Shown here piece by piece: positions 1-12,164 of a stretch of DNA of 64,000 bases. Made by a program: the position numbers and the translations under genes. The DNA is from Heterocephalus glaber (Eukaryota > Chordata > Mammalia > Rodentia > Bathyergidae): assembly GCF_000247695.1 (NCBI RefSeq), contig NW_004624882.1:1690159-1754158 (forward strand), in the 5' to 3' direction. The first letter of the stretch is position 1. The number at the start of each line of letters is the position of its first letter. The notes beneath the pieces are model-generated. The model had not been told where the DNA came from, did no database searches, and worked only from the letters and a program-made list of their open reading frames with translations.

Positions 1-140
1 AAAAAAAAACAATGTGCAAAAGATGATTTTGAAGCTTTTCTGGTTCTTTACCATAGAGTATGGAAAGAGCTCCACAAAGCACCCCAGGATACCATCAACG
101 TCTCACCATAGCTCTCAGTCTATGTCCCCCAAACCTGACA
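1..140. repeat. 140-bp direct repeat, copy 1
   Basis: This stretch starts with nine A residues and matches 12421-12560 at every base over 140 bp. The match ends abruptly at position 140/12560. The repeat may extend left beyond the window. It contains no recognisable gene or repeat family. The second copy lies directly after a young L1 poly(A) tail, and here too the first bases look like the end of an A-rich tail. Confidence 0.95.
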
Positions 141-215
141 AAGGTACAGGATCCCAATGATGAATGTAACTGTATTTTATACCTAAAATGTATCAATAAA
201 CTTAATGGGAAAAAG
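141..215 (+). mobile_element. L1 3' terminal fragment
   Basis: About 70 bp resemble the last part of the L1 3' UTR seen at 12350-12420, including the shared end motif ATGTA(C/T)CAATAAA and an A-rich tail. It follows immediately on the 140-bp repeat, so it looks severely 5' truncated or cut by a rearrangement. Confidence 0.6.
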
Positions 216-329
216 CAGAAAAACAGATTTATTTAATCAAAGTCATATATGACACAGGAGTCTTCAGAAAGGAAGACTTTAAGATCCAGGGAGAACTGCC
301 TTGTTTGTTTGTGTTTCTCTCTTTCTTTT

Positions 330-1282
330 TAAAAAATGTTTAATTTTTATTAGTACATTCTGGTAGTACATAATGATTACCTTCATTGTGGGGATTTGGT
401 AGATGTACATACCATATCTCAAGCATTTTTTCCCCTTCCCCTCTATTCCTCCTTTAAAAAAAAATTTTGTCTAGCATCAGATTTATTTATTTATAACTCC
501 TCACCAAGTTAACCACTATACACACGGATTAATAGCCAGACTAACAGGCCAAAAAACATAAAATGGGTAAGATAATTGTACTAAATCAAAGAATACTTTT
601 AGATACATTTGCCATGCTACATTGCAATAATTTTCTCTTCTTTTTTTCCTATTGTCTATCTTTTATTTTGCATTTCATTAATATACTGTATTGAGCTTCA
701 CATGTAAGAGAAAGCATGAGATATGTAAACTTGTGTATCTGATTTACTTTGCTTATAATTATGACCTCAAGCTGTACCCATTTTTCTATAAATGACGCAA
801 GTTTATCCTTCTTTATGGCAGAGTAGTGCTCCATTGTGTATTACATTTTCTTTATCCATTCTTCTGTTGATGGACATATAGGCTGCTTCCAAGATTTAGT
901 TATTATTAATTGTGTTGCTATAAATATGTGTATGCATGAATTACTCTAATGTGATGTTTTAACTTTTTCAGGAAGATACCAAGAGGGGGAATAGCTGGGT
1001 CAAATGGAATTTCTGTTTTTAGTTTTTTGAGGAATCTCCATATTGACTTCCATAGTGGTTGTTCCAGATTACACTCCCACCAACAATGAAGAAGGATTCC
1101 TTTTCTCCCCGCAGCTTCTCCAGCATTTGTTAACATTTAATTTCTTGATGGTCATTCTTTCTAGAGCAAGATGGAATCTCAGTGCTATTTTAATTTGTAT
1201 TTCTTGAATGGCCAGTGATATTGAACATTTTTTCATGTCCTTATTAGGCATTTGGTCTTCTTCATCTGAGAAGTGTCTGTTC
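330..1282 (-). mobile_element. Diverged L1 3' fragment (ORF2 end and 3' UTR)
   Basis: Read on the minus strand this is the C-terminal part of L1 ORF2 followed by a 3' UTR. The cysteine-rich tail is recognisable near 918-1250, with short peptides such as LLHCWWEC, and aligns by eye with the better copies at 17.9-18.2 kb and 23.9-24.1 kb. It is full of frameshifts and stops. A purine/pyrimidine-rich insertion and AT-rich decay at about 440-640 obscure the 3' UTR. Confidence 0.8.
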
Positions 1283-1579
1283 CAATGACGGTGAATCTTT
1301 GGAGTCCCCGCTTTCTCTCTGTCTCTGCAGATTTGGTCTCCCTTTCCTTCGAGTCACAAGCCAGGAGCCGGGGAGAAAGTGCAGATTGTCCCCTCCCTGT
1401 TCTGTCTCTTCAATAGCTCTGTAGGTGTTAATTTTCCTGCTACATCCTTCCTGGTTTCTGGGGATCTACTTCTGTCTCTCTTTCTTTCTTCCCCAAGTTG
1501 TTATTTTCCAGTGTCTGGATTCCGAATCTTGGAGAGGCTGAGTTGTTGTTGCTTACCACTATGCCATTTTCCTGGAATA
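1283..1579. other. Unassigned moderately GC-rich block
   Basis: Lies between the L1 fragment and the CT microsatellite. It is pyrimidine-rich and has more G+C than its surroundings, with several CpGs. It has open frames, but they are low-complexity extensions of the CT tract. I cannot assign it to a repeat family. Confidence 0.4.
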
Positions 1580-1594
1580 TTCTCTCTCTCTCTT

Positions 1595-1650
<56 letters not shown>
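1580..1650. repeat. (CT)n microsatellite
   Basis: About 70 bp of nearly pure TC dinucleotide repeat with a few interruptions near the left end. The apparent serine/leucine-repeat and arginine/glutamate-repeat reading frames here are translation artefacts of the microsatellite. Confidence 0.97.
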
Positions 1651-1652
<2 letters not shown>

Positions 1653-1816
1653 GAAGATTGAAGTCAGGACCTTTGCACTGAACTACATGTTTAGCCTTTC
1701 ATTTATTTTGAGAAAAAGTCTCACTAAGTCACTAAGTTGCCCAGTCTGGGCTCAAACTTGTGACCCCCCCCGCCCCGCCTCAGCCTCCCAAAGTTCTGGG
1801 ATTACAGGTATATGGT
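1651..1816 (-). mobile_element. B1-dID composite SINE
   Basis: On the minus strand a B1 (7SL-like) part is followed by a degenerate ID (tRNA-Ala-like) part. The B1 half is recognisable from GCCTCAGCCTCCCAAAG and CTGGGATTACAGG read on the plus strand. The ID half abuts the CT tract. Confidence 0.8.
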
Positions 1817-2312
1817 ACTAGTTCCAGTGGGAACTGTCTATTTTTATGCTTAGTTTTGATTTTTAAAAATGGACTGCCATGCCAAAATGTGATTGGACAA
1901 AGATTTTGACCTAGTGTTTAACCTGAGTGAGGAATCCTAGCAAGGCTTATCTGTTCAGATTGCTATTGGCCTCTGTGTGCAACATTCCTTCCTCCTGGAT
2001 AGTCCTTCCTCTGGTATGAGGGTCTTCAAGGGAGAAAGGAGACACTGAGATTTTTAGGTTTTATGGTTGGCTTTGGGGGATATGGGCTCTACTTTCTATG
2101 ACTTGGCTTGGAAAGAGGATTTCTGGTTTCTATGACTCACTTTAGGAGGGAAAGAGGAATAGAAGATGGGATACAAAAGGTCCAAAAGACCTTCCAATCT
2201 CTTTTAGCTCAAAGTACTCAGCCTGAGGAATGGTGCAAATGACTTCACCTTTATCTTCCAGGCTAAGCAATCAGGAAATAAGGTCCAAAACTGGTAAACT
2301 GAGAAATATAAA
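1817..2312. other. Unique intergenic sequence
   Basis: No gene, RNA or repeat is recognised here. Confidence 0.4.
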
Positions 2313-2321
2313 TTTAAGCAT

Positions 2322-2507
2322 TTTTTTGTTTGGTTGGTTTTGTAGTACTTGGGATACCACACAGTGGCTTCTCACTGAGCTACATACCCAGGCCATTTTG
2401 TATTTTGAGACAGGGTCACTATATTGGCTAGGCTAGGCTGGAATTTTGATCCTCCTGCCTCAGCCTCCAAGAATGATGGGATTATAGGCCTGTGCCACCA
2501 TACCTGG
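2322..2507 (-). mobile_element. B1-dID composite SINE
   Basis: Antisense dID half (2340-2395) then antisense B1 half (2405-2507). It is bracketed by the 9-bp direct repeat TTTAAGCAT at 2313-2321 and 2508-2516, consistent with a target-site duplication made by L1 machinery. Confidence 0.85.
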
Positions 2508-2526
2508 TTTAAGCATATTACTTAGA

Positions 2527-2845
2527 TCAGGAGTTGGAGACATTTTCTGTAAAGATTCAGATAGGCTTTGTGGATCATATGATCTTGATCATAACTACTC
2601 AACTGTGCCATTATAGCACAAAATCGCTTAGAGACAATGAGTATGAAACAGGGATGAAGTGTCTGGGGGAGTAGCTCAGTGGCAGAGAATGTATTTAGTA
2701 TGTGTGATGCCCTGGGTTCAATCCCTGCTGCTCCCTCCTTCCCCCAGAAAGAAGAATGAGCATGGTTAATGTTCCAAGAAAATCTTCATTTACAAAAACA
2801 GGCAGAGGCCTAGATTTGGCCTGTGGGTCATAAATTGCTGATGTC
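2527..2845 (+). mobile_element. MER1-type hAT-Charlie fossil, interrupted by an ID SINE
   Basis: Two halves of a MER1-like nonautonomous element flank a SINE at about 2665-2755. The left half has TTTTCTGTAAAGATTCAG and AACTACTCAACTGTGCCATT. The right half has TTTACAAAAACAGGCAGAGG and GATTTGGCCTGTGGG. The family is recognised from the typical order of these motifs. The nesting shows that the SINE is younger. Confidence 0.75.
2664..2756 (+). mobile_element. Old ID SINE inside MER1
   Basis: It has a tRNA-like A box (GTAGCTCAGTGGCAGAG) and B box (GGGTTCAATCCC). It belongs to the older ID class with the 'GGCAGAG' A box, not the young class described elsewhere in this window. The tail is A-poor and degraded. 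Confidence 0.75.
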
Positions 2846-5714
2846 AGATCTAGATGTATGTGCTAAATGACCACATTTATAAAAATGATAGAGTATGATT
2901 TTCCAAATTATCATTAGGGATACCTTTAAGATTAATATGAATTAATACAGTATTTAAATTTCCTTCTTCATTTGCTTCTAGAAGGAATCGTTTCTTTGAG
3001 TCTCAAAGTCATATCAAAACACAAATGTTCCTCTAAGATTAAACAATGGTAGTCTTACCTCAATATTTAAGATAGGAGAGACCAATAGGGGAAATGTACT
3101 TAAATTGAATCTTTACTCTTGCATTTGTCTTGGTAAATCACTGACCAATGCAGCCTGCATGAAAATTTTAGAATAGAATATGCCTAGAATATGAATTTTT
3201 TAAAGTTATATAACATTCATCTCTTAATGTTTAGTCTCTAATAATATATGATATATAGTTGGTAGGCAAAAATACTTGGTAAATACAAATGTAATTCATT
3301 CAAATCTACCTATTCAGTTTTTAAAATTCAATTTAACAATATTTCATGGTGTTTTACAAAGAATCCCAGAGGTGTTGTGCCCAACTTGAATACATTTTAG
3401 AACTATTCTTTTTTTGAATTTATATTATCAACTTTGTTTTATCTAATTAGAAGAAATGGAAAGGCTATAAATCAAGATTATGAATAAGCGTTAGCAAGTT
3501 TTCAAAAGCTCATTTGAGGCTTCGGAATTGTGTGATGAATCACAAGTCTTTTCATATACATATTCAAAAAGCTATGCCAGGAGCTTTTAAAAATATTTTT
3601 AAGGCAAAACTCAAAGTGTAATGTTGATAATTAGCACTTTTGAAAGCTTATGAGCAATATTTATTAACATTAAAGAGGCAATCCTATTAACATCCGCAGT
3701 TAGTCTTCAAGAAATTGCCTTCTCTCTGGAAATTAAAAAAAAATTCCCAAGAGAACTTAAACTTTTGGAAGTGAATGTTTTTTATTTTCCCTCACAAGTT
3801 CCAGATGAAAGTTAAAGCAGAGAAATAAACCTTTGTTGTTTCAGTTCACGTAAAGCCTCATCAACTAGAGCATAACCACATGTCATCATTTAAATGCAGA
3901 TAGTCTCATATTATAATTATGTCAAGTAGACTTTCAAATTGAGACCTGAAAAATGTGGATTCGGTAGGTGGAAGGAATCAACGGAGTTTTGTACTGTTAA
4001 TCACAACAATAAAATAGAGGTGGGGAGTGAGAGGAAGAAAAGAAATGTTCGGTAGAGACAACTGGAAATAAATCTAAGTTTTCTGAAAAGGACTGTCTTG
4101 AAATGTTATGCCTATAAATGTTATTTTATGAACATTATAAAATCACACACAATTAAGAAGTAAATTAATCATGAAAAGGCTGCATCACTTTTCACAGGCA
4201 TGCATCAGGGTGAGTATAATATATGAAAAGTGGATGAAAATGGAGTTTGGTAGGACAGAGTTGTACTTATCCTCTGCAGATACCAAATTTAGGGGTTCAT
4301 AGATAGTAATAATATGATTATTAATATTTTTTAATCTTACCTAAGCTACATGAAAAGATAAACCTTTGGTGTGTGTGACTATTATTGTTAAAGAGAATGT
4401 AACATTTTCTGTGCTCAATTTCAGATATATTAAAACCTGAGATGGTTCACACTTGCAAGCAGTTTCTCTCCCCACAGAGTTTTCCTTGATTTATGAGATT
4501 TGTTAAGAAGTAATTGAGTAAATATTAGCTTGATCTTTGAGAAAGACATAATGATCATTCCACATTCCTGGATGTTATCCTTAGACAATGAAAGTTTCGA
4601 ATGAAACATCTGATTTTGATCTAAAGAAAAAATCAAGTTAGGTATTAGCCTAATTTAAAATAAACAGGATGAAATTTCTTCAACTACTCTAAGATTGAAA
4701 TCAATTAAATATTAATGACCCTCAAATGTCTATGTCTACCTATGAAAATAGTCTGACAGTACTCAGAAAGTAATCGAAGTTTTTTCAATCTGTCTTCAAC
4801 AAAATATTTGGAAAAACTGACTTAGGAAATTGTCTATTCTATAGAAGTTGAGAATAAATAATGATTAGCAAGTGTCCTTACAGAATTCATAAGAGAACAT
4901 TCTGGTGATAGAATGTTTTAAAGGCATACGATTCTCCTTTTAAAATGTATGTGTGTATAAGTAGAAACATATTTTAAACTAAGAAGTATTTGAAATGTAT
5001 TGGTAAGCAATTGACCTTTGTAGCACATTGACATTAGTTGTGGGGTGGAATGCTTTATTACAAGTGAGAAATATATTAATCTTCTACATTATACAAAATT
5101 GTCTGGATTACATTTAGGTGGGAAAGAAAAGTGAAATGTGAAACACTGTTGGAAGATTCATGTTCTCTGTTGCTAATCTCAAACTTGATATAGTTACAAA
5201 ATATAGTGGTGCCTCTGTTAAAGTGTTCAGCAACATTTTGCTTTTGTTTGCAAACTCTGCATCAGGTGACAAACACGAATGCAGCCATCTTTCCTGCATG
5301 AATGTGGCCATCTTTTCCAGAATCCTGGAACGAATTAAATTCATGAATGAAGTACTACTGTACCCCCAAAATATTTTATGTACCTCACTCTTTAGATCTT
5401 TATGAGTGTTGTTTCCTTTATTGATTCATGTAGTGAAGAGAAAACTACTTTACTTTTCAATTTGGATATTCACGGATGATGCATCTCTATCATTAACAGC
5501 ATTGTGGGATATGTTGTTACATGGCACTTACTAGATTCTTACTTCATACCCCCACAAGAAGGAAATTCTAGGTCCTGCATTTTGTACACCATGAAGTTTC
5601 CTTCACCATTTCCATTAACAATTTATTAATTACTCTCTTTTATCTATTATTGAACTCAAAGACCTGAGGATTCCATAGACCAAGCCAGAATTTTTTTTAG
5701 TCGCTGAGCTTGCT
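2846..5714. other. Unique AT-rich sequence without recognisable gene
   Basis: About 2.9 kb of AT-rich DNA. I see no repeat family, no coding exon and no RNA gene. The open frames at 4430-4636 and 5114-5405 are short, overlap on both strands, and lack any known domain. Confidence 0.5.
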
Positions 5715-6262
5715 GTTTACTCAATAAGATAAACAGAGTTACTACATGATCCAGCAATCCCATTCCTAGGTGTACATCAAAAATAATTAACATATTCAAA
5801 CAAAAAATTGTACATGAGCATTGATGAAAATGCTATTCATGAGATCCCAAAGGTGAAAACAACCCAAATATCCATAAGTGGATGAATAGCTACATAAATT
5901 GTGATAAACACATATATCCACACCTGTGTACACACAAGATTGAATATTATTCAGCCATCAAAAGGACTGAAATACTGACACCTGCTTTGTGGATAAAACT
6001 TGAAGACATTATGCTAAGTGAAAGAAGACACACCTGAAAAGCCCCATATTGAGTAATTCCATTCATATGAAAATACATATGAAATTTCCAAAGCAGGCAC
6101 ATTTGAAGAGACAGAAAGTAGATTTGTAGTTGCCAGAGGCTCTGGGGGTAGAACATGGGAATTGACTGCTTAATGGTTACAGTTTCCTTTGGGGGGAACT
6201 AGACAGTGGCAATAACTCTAAAACATTATAAATATACTGTCACTAATGATAAATTTAGGTTA
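5715..6262 (+). mobile_element. Ancient L1M ORF2 end and 3' UTR
   Basis: Typical mammalian L1M features appear in order: CATGATCCAGCAATCCCA, AAAACAACCCAAATATCCAT, GAATATTATTCAGCCATC, ATTATGCTAAGTGAAAGAAG, and a 3' UTR with GACTGCTTAATGGTTAC. It is heavily mutated, with no open frame of length. It predates the rodent-specific elements. Confidence 0.85.
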
Positions 6263-6269
6263 TGTGCAA

Positions 6270-6291
6270 TAGATAGATAGATAGATAGATA
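6270..6291. repeat. (GATA)n microsatellite
   Basis: Five to six tandem GATA units directly follow the L1M remnant. Confidence 0.9.
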
Positions 6292-7189
6292 TGCTATTTC
6301 CTTTTTTGAGGGGCTAATTTTCTCCCTGAATCTCTTTCATCCCCTTCTATGGCCCTATGAGGAATTGACTAGGAGTAAGGGTAATTTTAAAAAGAAATAA
6401 AAGCTCCCTTCCAAGGTACAAGTATTAAATTTCCAGAACCATTATTCACATGATGGTTTCCAAAGAAGTGATTGTGGAAAGTAAGCAGGAGGTGGGATAT
6501 CTACTAAGGAAGAAATGGGGAATAAAAAAGATCCCATTAATCCTGCCTGCTAAGTGAAGGTTTTGCAGTAATGTTTTGGGTGGTTTTTTTGATATAACAA
6601 ATTGTGTTTATGATTCGGAGCAGGATATCCTTTGTTGCAGAATTAGTTTTGGTTTTCATACTTCTGCGTATCAATGAGCAAACAAGTGGCAGCTGAAGTT
6701 TATGTCTGCATGGTCTGTTTTCAATAGCTGAATTATAAATGATAGGCCCTTCGTCTAGATCCAACCTTGTAGTAAGCAATCAACGCTTATGAATCTTAAA
6801 CTCTGCAGTAAATAATAACAGCATGTTAAGAAAAACCAAGTTACAAACATCTGATACTACAGCTGTCACATATTTTTGAGGAACAACTGGGTACAATCTC
6901 CTCAGCACTGGGTCCATATTTCACGGATTTAATGACAGCCAAGAAAAATTTTAGGACTAGGTGAAACTAAAAACTAACTGTCTTGGAATCAACTGGTTGG
7001 TGCAGGTCCAAAGGAACTGGTCATCGTTTCCACGTGGGGTTTTAGCTATTACTAATCTGGCTAAATCCGGTTCTCTTGTCTGTGGCAGCACGGGGGAGTA
7101 GAAAGGTCACAACATGCGGTGTGACAAGGCAAGGCTTTGCCATCAACGAGGGTCTGCCCTTTAGTTTCTCCTTCCATAATGCAGCGAAT
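6292..7189. other. Unique sequence
   Basis: No recognised repeat or gene. Short open frames at 6537-6779 and 7042-7245 (minus) show no domain or conserved motif. Confidence 0.4.
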
Positions 7190-7600
7190 ATTTCTTGAAT
7201 GCTTCTAATGTACAAGACTCTTCCCAAAGTACAAAGATATGCCAATATGCTGATACCTATTTTGAGAGTCTTTTATGTTCCAGACACATATATTATTGCT
7301 AATCTTCATGACCTAGATTTAGAGATGTTATTATTCCAAATTTTCAGAAGATATAGCAGTAGTTTCGAGAACAAGATATTCTTACCCTTGAGAACTTTAC
7401 AGATTGGTAAAAGCTGATGAATGTATTCATAATTTTAATATACTTTGGAATAGTAAGGCATGGAATCAGAGAATTCTTGCCTAAGAATGGGACTGAGAGA
7501 TCAGAATGCAAACCCCTGACAGGTGGGTATATCAAACATAGTGACTTGTCTAAGGACAAATAGCAATTTAGCGACAGAGCTGGGGGGACAGATTCCAGGG
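7190..7600 (-). mobile_element. Degenerate MIR/L2-like fragments
   Basis: The pattern at 7190-7330 (a degenerate 'TATTTATTGAGTGC..' and 'TGTTCCAGACAC', then a tract like 'TAATCCTCACAA') and at 7520-7600 ('GACTTGTCTAAGGACAAATAG', '..GACAGAGCTGGG') fits the antisense core and tail region of MIR/L2-type repeats. Alignment is loose, so the boundaries are approximate. Confidence 0.5.
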
Positions 7601-8869
7601 TCAAGGACATGATAATGAAGATTCAGACGAATGAGGGAGACACAGGCTGCTGAGACCTTGTAAAAGCTTATTTGAGGAGCTGGCTAAGGACCATATGTAA
7701 AGGATGATGGGAGAGAGGCAAGGCCAGCAAAGTGCAAACAAAAGCACAGAGGAAGAGCAGGGGGTGACTCTGCAACCAGATGGGAGTAAGAATAAAGCTA
7801 AAAAGCAGAGTCACTCTGAGAGTTCTGTCCTTATAGTCCCACAATTCCTTTACCATTTCCCAACATCTTGTCTTCTGGGGATTTCACTCCCAAGAGCTTG
7901 TACTGTGTCTCTGGGTTGGCTGACAGCACTGGTAGCCAGAACTTGCTTGGCCTGTGTGCACAGAGATCAGAAACAATTTATGATGGAGGGGGAGCATCCT
8001 ATAAGAGTAGGATGGGGCAGAGTTTCTCCAGCTCCTGTCCCGAGAGATGGAACCAACTGGGAATTGTGTGACCTTTACTGTCCACTGAGCACCCCTGCAG
8101 AGCTAAGCCCTAGTTGCCCTGTCTGGCATTCAAACTGTACACGATGTCTCTTAGACATCAACTAAAGGCATGGCTTGGTTCTCTTATCCTTAGACTGCTT
8201 CTGGTCCTTGCACATATCTGGCTAAAGAGTCAGGCAGAGATTTGAGCAGAGTATATGTGAAGAATGAACGGTGCTCTTTTTTTAGCCTTTTCCTTGCTGA
8301 CATTTCCCCCTTTATTTGCCAGTAACAGTGGTTACCCTGATCTCCATCTCCTTGTTCTACAGGCCAGAAAGACTGTATAGATTTCCTCTTAAAATTTTAG
8401 TCTCATGACAAGGAGCCAGGAGTGATAAACACATCCTTAAACTCACAGCCATGAAAACTGGTAAAATGATCCCTTGCCATTCTTTTCATCCAGGTGTCAA
8501 CTCCCCTCCTAAATCTTTGCTTCTGTTCATTTTCCAAAGCTTTGCAATAAGTGTCTCAAAACATTTTTTATGTCCAGAGTTTATAACTACTTTATTTAAG
8601 AAGGTCAGTCTGATAAGAGCTTTTTTGGGGGCACACTGGAAATAGAAATTCATTTTTATTTTTAAACAAATCTATAATTCAAACTTTTTATTTATTCCAA
8701 TAGCTTTCCTTCTAATGGAATAAACTTTATTGTATTTACCAAAGACATTTTATCCCTAGTTTCAGTCTTCTGTTCTTTCAACCTCATTTTCTGAAGCTAT
8801 AGCAAGAAAGCTTTTCAAGTTCTCTTTTGTTTATTGAGAATATCATTAGTGTGGAAGAAGCCCATTCTT
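7601..8869. other. Unique sequence
   Basis: Contains a 153-codon open frame at 7704-8165 (plus) with no recognised domain, a mixed composition and no conserved motif. Overlapping frames occur here too, so I treat it as chance. No repeat is recognised. Confidence 0.4.
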
Positions 8870-8964
8870 TTTATTTTATTTTTATTTTTTGGTACTGGGG
8901 ATTGAACTTGGGACCTTGCACTTGTGAGGCAGGCACCGGAACCACTGAGCTAAATCCCCAGCCC
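8870..8964 (-). mobile_element. Young ID SINE
   Basis: On the minus strand it carries a tRNA-Ala-like A box (GAGCTAAATCCCC on plus is the box complement), a B box, and a terminal A-rich tail seen as T-rich sequence at the left. The flanks AAGAAGCCCATTCTT (8855-8869) and AAGAGGCCCATTCTT (8965-8979) differ at one base and form the target-site duplication. Confidence 0.95.
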
Positions 8965-8979
8965 AAGAGGCCCATTCTT

Positions 8980-9834
8980 GAAAGAAATTGGATTCAATTT
9001 TCTGTCCAGTAAGAAGTTAGTGAATATAGTAACACACGAATCAGCTTCTGATGGATCAAAAACATTTTTGTCTATGGGACATGAATTTTTTTTAAAAAAG
9101 TAAAACATCAAAAGCACTAACAACAAAGAGACAGAGCTAAATGTCCATTGCCAGACTCAACGGAACACATCCAATCCAGTTCCCAACCTATGAATATTTC
9201 ACAAGCCCTGCTCCACTGGGAATCCACAAGGCTTTGTGGACAAGGTCAGAGTGAGGCTACCCGTGAAGGTGAGACTACTCAAAACAGTACAGAATGGATC
9301 TGAAGAAGTACCTTTCCTTAGTAGATGGCTTTGAAATGTGTCCTTGGTAAGACCAGAGTCTGCAGTTTAATCCAATTCAGAAAACTAAGATGTTCTCAAG
9401 GACAATCACCAACTCAGTTGCATTGTAACAAGTCTGAGACAACTGTATTATTATAAAATTGGACAGGTGGTCTGAAGGGTGTCTAAAAAATCAAAAGGGA
9501 AAAACAGCTTTTAAGACTTAAATCAGCCCTGTCAGACACAGCAATCTATTATCTATTATAGAGTTAGCTATATTTTTTCATTAAAGTCAGGTTTTGTGTT
9601 AGAATGAGGAATAATTTGTTGAGAATTCTATACTTTGGATGAAATATTCTCTCCATGACTATCCAATTCTTTTGACTCAATGCTACTTCAGCAGTTTCTT
9701 TTCTCTTAGTATTTTTTCCCCCCATTATCTGCTACTTCAATTTTTCTGGGTCTTGGATGGAAGACTGAAGTATTAATTACTTTGGAAAGTTATTCTTTCC
9801 ATTATGAATTAATAAACAACATCTAATTTTCTAT
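8980..9834. other. Unique AT-rich sequence
   Basis: No gene or repeat recognised. Confidence 0.4.
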
Positions 9835-9896
9835 ATTTTTGGTGCTGGGGATAGAAACAAGGGCCTCACATATGAACTATACCTGCAGCTCTGACT
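9835..9896 (-). mobile_element. Degenerate ID SINE fragment
   Basis: It has an antisense B-box end (GGTGCTGGGGATAGAAAC) but the A-box end is eroded. No target duplication is visible. Confidence 0.6.
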
Positions 9897-9969
9897 TGGT
9901 ATCCTACCTCTTTTATACAATAAAGTGACACGCACATGCCTACTTAGATACAAGTGGACATGAAGGCAG

Positions 9970-10128
9970 GCAGATGTAGAATCTTTATTTTTGTTTGTTT
10001 TGCGAATAGGGCATCATTATGTAGCTCAGTCTGGCCTTGAACTTGCTACGTAGCCCAGGTTTGTGATCTTTCCTCTCAGCCTCCTAAGTGCTGGAATTAC
10101 AGGCAAGTGCAACCACACCTTGACACAG
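9970..10128 (-). mobile_element. B1 SINE
   Basis: Antisense B1: TGGCCTTGAACTTGCTACG, CCTCAGCCTCCTAAGTGCTG and ATTACAGGCAAGTGC appear in the expected order, preceded by a T-rich tail. Confidence 0.85.
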
Positions 10129-10149
10129 ATTTATTTAAGAACTCCAGAT

Positions 10150-10636
10150 TCTATGGTTTGAACATTTCTCCTAAAAGTTCATTTGTTGGAAACTTAACCC
10201 CTAAATTTATATATTGATAGTATTTGGAGGTGGGGCCTTTGGGAGGTAATTAGGGTTAGATGATGTCATGAGGGTGGGGCTCCTATGATGGGATTAGTGG
10301 CTTTATTTGGTCTTTTTTTTTTTTTTTTTGGTACCTGGGATCAAACTTGGGTCTTTGTGCTTGTGCAGCAAGCAGTGAAACCACTGAGCTAAATCCCCAG
10401 CCCGATTAGTGACTTTATAAGAAAAGGAAGCACACTGAGATGGCACACATCTTCCCTCTACCCATGGGACAGCTTCTGCCATGTGATGACACAGGAAGAA
10501 GGCCCTCGCTCTGTGTTGTCTCCTTGACATAGGACTTTCCAGAATCCAGAACCATGAGATGAATAAACCTCTACTCTTTACAAATGACCTAGTTTCAAGT
10601 ATTCTGTCATAGCAACAGAAAACAGACTACGAGACA
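10150..10636 (+). mobile_element. MLT1 (ERVL-MaLR) LTR, interrupted by an ID SINE
   Basis: MLT1-type LTR. It begins CTATGGTTTGAA, has GGAGGTGGGGCCTTTGGGAG, and ends with the GAGATGAATAAACCTC polyadenylation region and a terminal ACAGACTACGAGACA. No internal retroviral sequence remains, so it is a solo LTR. A young ID SINE splits it at 10307-10403. Confidence 0.85.
10307..10403 (-). mobile_element. Young ID SINE within MLT1
   Basis: Antisense ID with a T-rich left end. The target duplication is GATTAGTGGCTTTAT at 10292-10306 and GATTAGTGACTTTAT at 10404-10418, one difference. The duplicated bases are LTR sequence, which proves insertion into the older MLT1. Confidence 0.95.
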
Positions 10637-11080
10637 AGAGTACCTAACACAGTGACTGGAATTAAAAAGAAAAAAATAGCTGTGGATTAAGACTACAGTG
10701 TTCTCTCCCCAGTAACTACTAAACATTTACTGACCACCATCTACATGAGGCTTTTGCCTCCAAGAGAATAGGAAGATAATGAGTAAGACATGATTCTTTT
10801 CCTCAAGGCACTCAGAATTCATTAGGTGTTTTAAGATAGGTCTATGGATTTACAAGTTAACAGGAAGTAGAGGCTGAAAGTGCTGGATACCATGGAATTC
10901 AGGCATCCTTGGTCCCCAAAAGTCCTCTGGCCAACCCAAATTGACAAGGATAGCTCATTAAACTTGCCTCAGAGTCAGCACCCACACCTACACATTTCCT
11001 TACTGCAGATAGACAGTGTTTGACAAATGGTGATACTCCAGTTTCAATGATCTCTGTTTCTATTTTGGTTTCTAAACAAC
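10637..11080. other. Unique sequence
   Basis: No feature recognised. Confidence 0.4.
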
Positions 11081-12080
11081 GTGCAAATTTTTGTTTTTGT
11101 TTTTAACTTTTCTAGGTCCTTTGTACTCCTATATAACTTTAAATTTCAATATCCAGTTCTTCATTTATAGCAAGTATACACAGACCTGAATTTTTATATA
11201 TACCTTGTGTTTTCTAATCCTGCTAAATTCAAGTACAAGTTCTAGGGGCTCCTAGAGATTTCTTAGTATTTTCTCTGTAGATGATCATTTCATCTACATA
11301 TAAAGACTTTACTTCTGCCGTGCCAATCCTACCCTAGTTATGTCATTTTATTGCCAGACTATTTTGGTTTGGGCCTAGGTTTCAAAGTCTAATGGACAGA
11401 TGAAGAGTAGGCATATATGGCCTTGTTCCCCACCTTAAGGAGAAAGCATTGTATCTTCTCCATTCATATAAGGCATTCTCACTGGAAGTATGGAGTACAT
11501 GGCTTTAATCTGTTGAGAAGGTTCTGTTCTACTTCTAGTCTCCTGATAGCTTTTACCATGAACAGCTATAGAATTTAGTCCAATACTTTTTTCTCCAACT
11601 AGTAACAGGATCATATGGCTTTTTCCTTTCCTCTGTTAAAATGATGACTTTTGGGGGTGGATCTTCCAATGCTGAACCAACACTGCCATCCCTATAACAA
11701 AACTACTTTATACATTTTGCCAGATCTGACTTCTAATAGTTTGTTTTGTTAAACAAATTTCTATCTATGTTCATACTTTTTTCTTCTATTATCTTTATCC
11801 AGTTTTAGGATTAGCACAATGTTGAGTTCCTAAAATGAGGGTAAAAGTGTTCCTTCTTTTTTCTGCTTTAATTGTTTGATATAATTTATCAGTTAAAATG
11901 TTTATGAGCCTGCTGTTGTCATATAGGTAGGTTTTCAAGCTAGGAATATACTTCCTTTAATAGGTGCTATTCAAATATTATATTTCCTCCAGAGTTAGTT
12001 TCATTGATTTGTCTTCCAAGGTACTTCTTAGAAGTTGTCAAATTTATTTCAAAAAAGATTTTTGTAATATGCTTTCTATA
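11081..12080 (-). mobile_element. Ancient L1 ORF2 fossil (antisense)
   Basis: On the minus strand this degenerate stretch follows the layout of the L1 reverse-transcriptase region. Plus-strand hallmarks include TGATCATTTCATCTACATA, GGCCTTGTTCCC and TTAATCTGTTGAGAAGGTT. It has no reading frame of length and is much more decayed than the L1 at 17.3-22.6 kb. Confidence 0.65.
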
Positions 12081-12164
12081 TCCTTTTAAATTCTGTAAAA
12101 TCTGTGGTAATGTCTCTTAGATCTTAATATTGTAATTTAAAAAATGTATAACTGATATTGTGTA

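Noticed and set aside
1379..1821. Overlapping long frames with serine/leucine and arginine/glutamate repeats
   Set aside because: They are produced by translating the CT microsatellite in several frames.
7704..8165. 153-codon frame on the plus strand
   Set aside because: No domain or motif was recognised, and other frames overlap it on both strands; chance is more likely.
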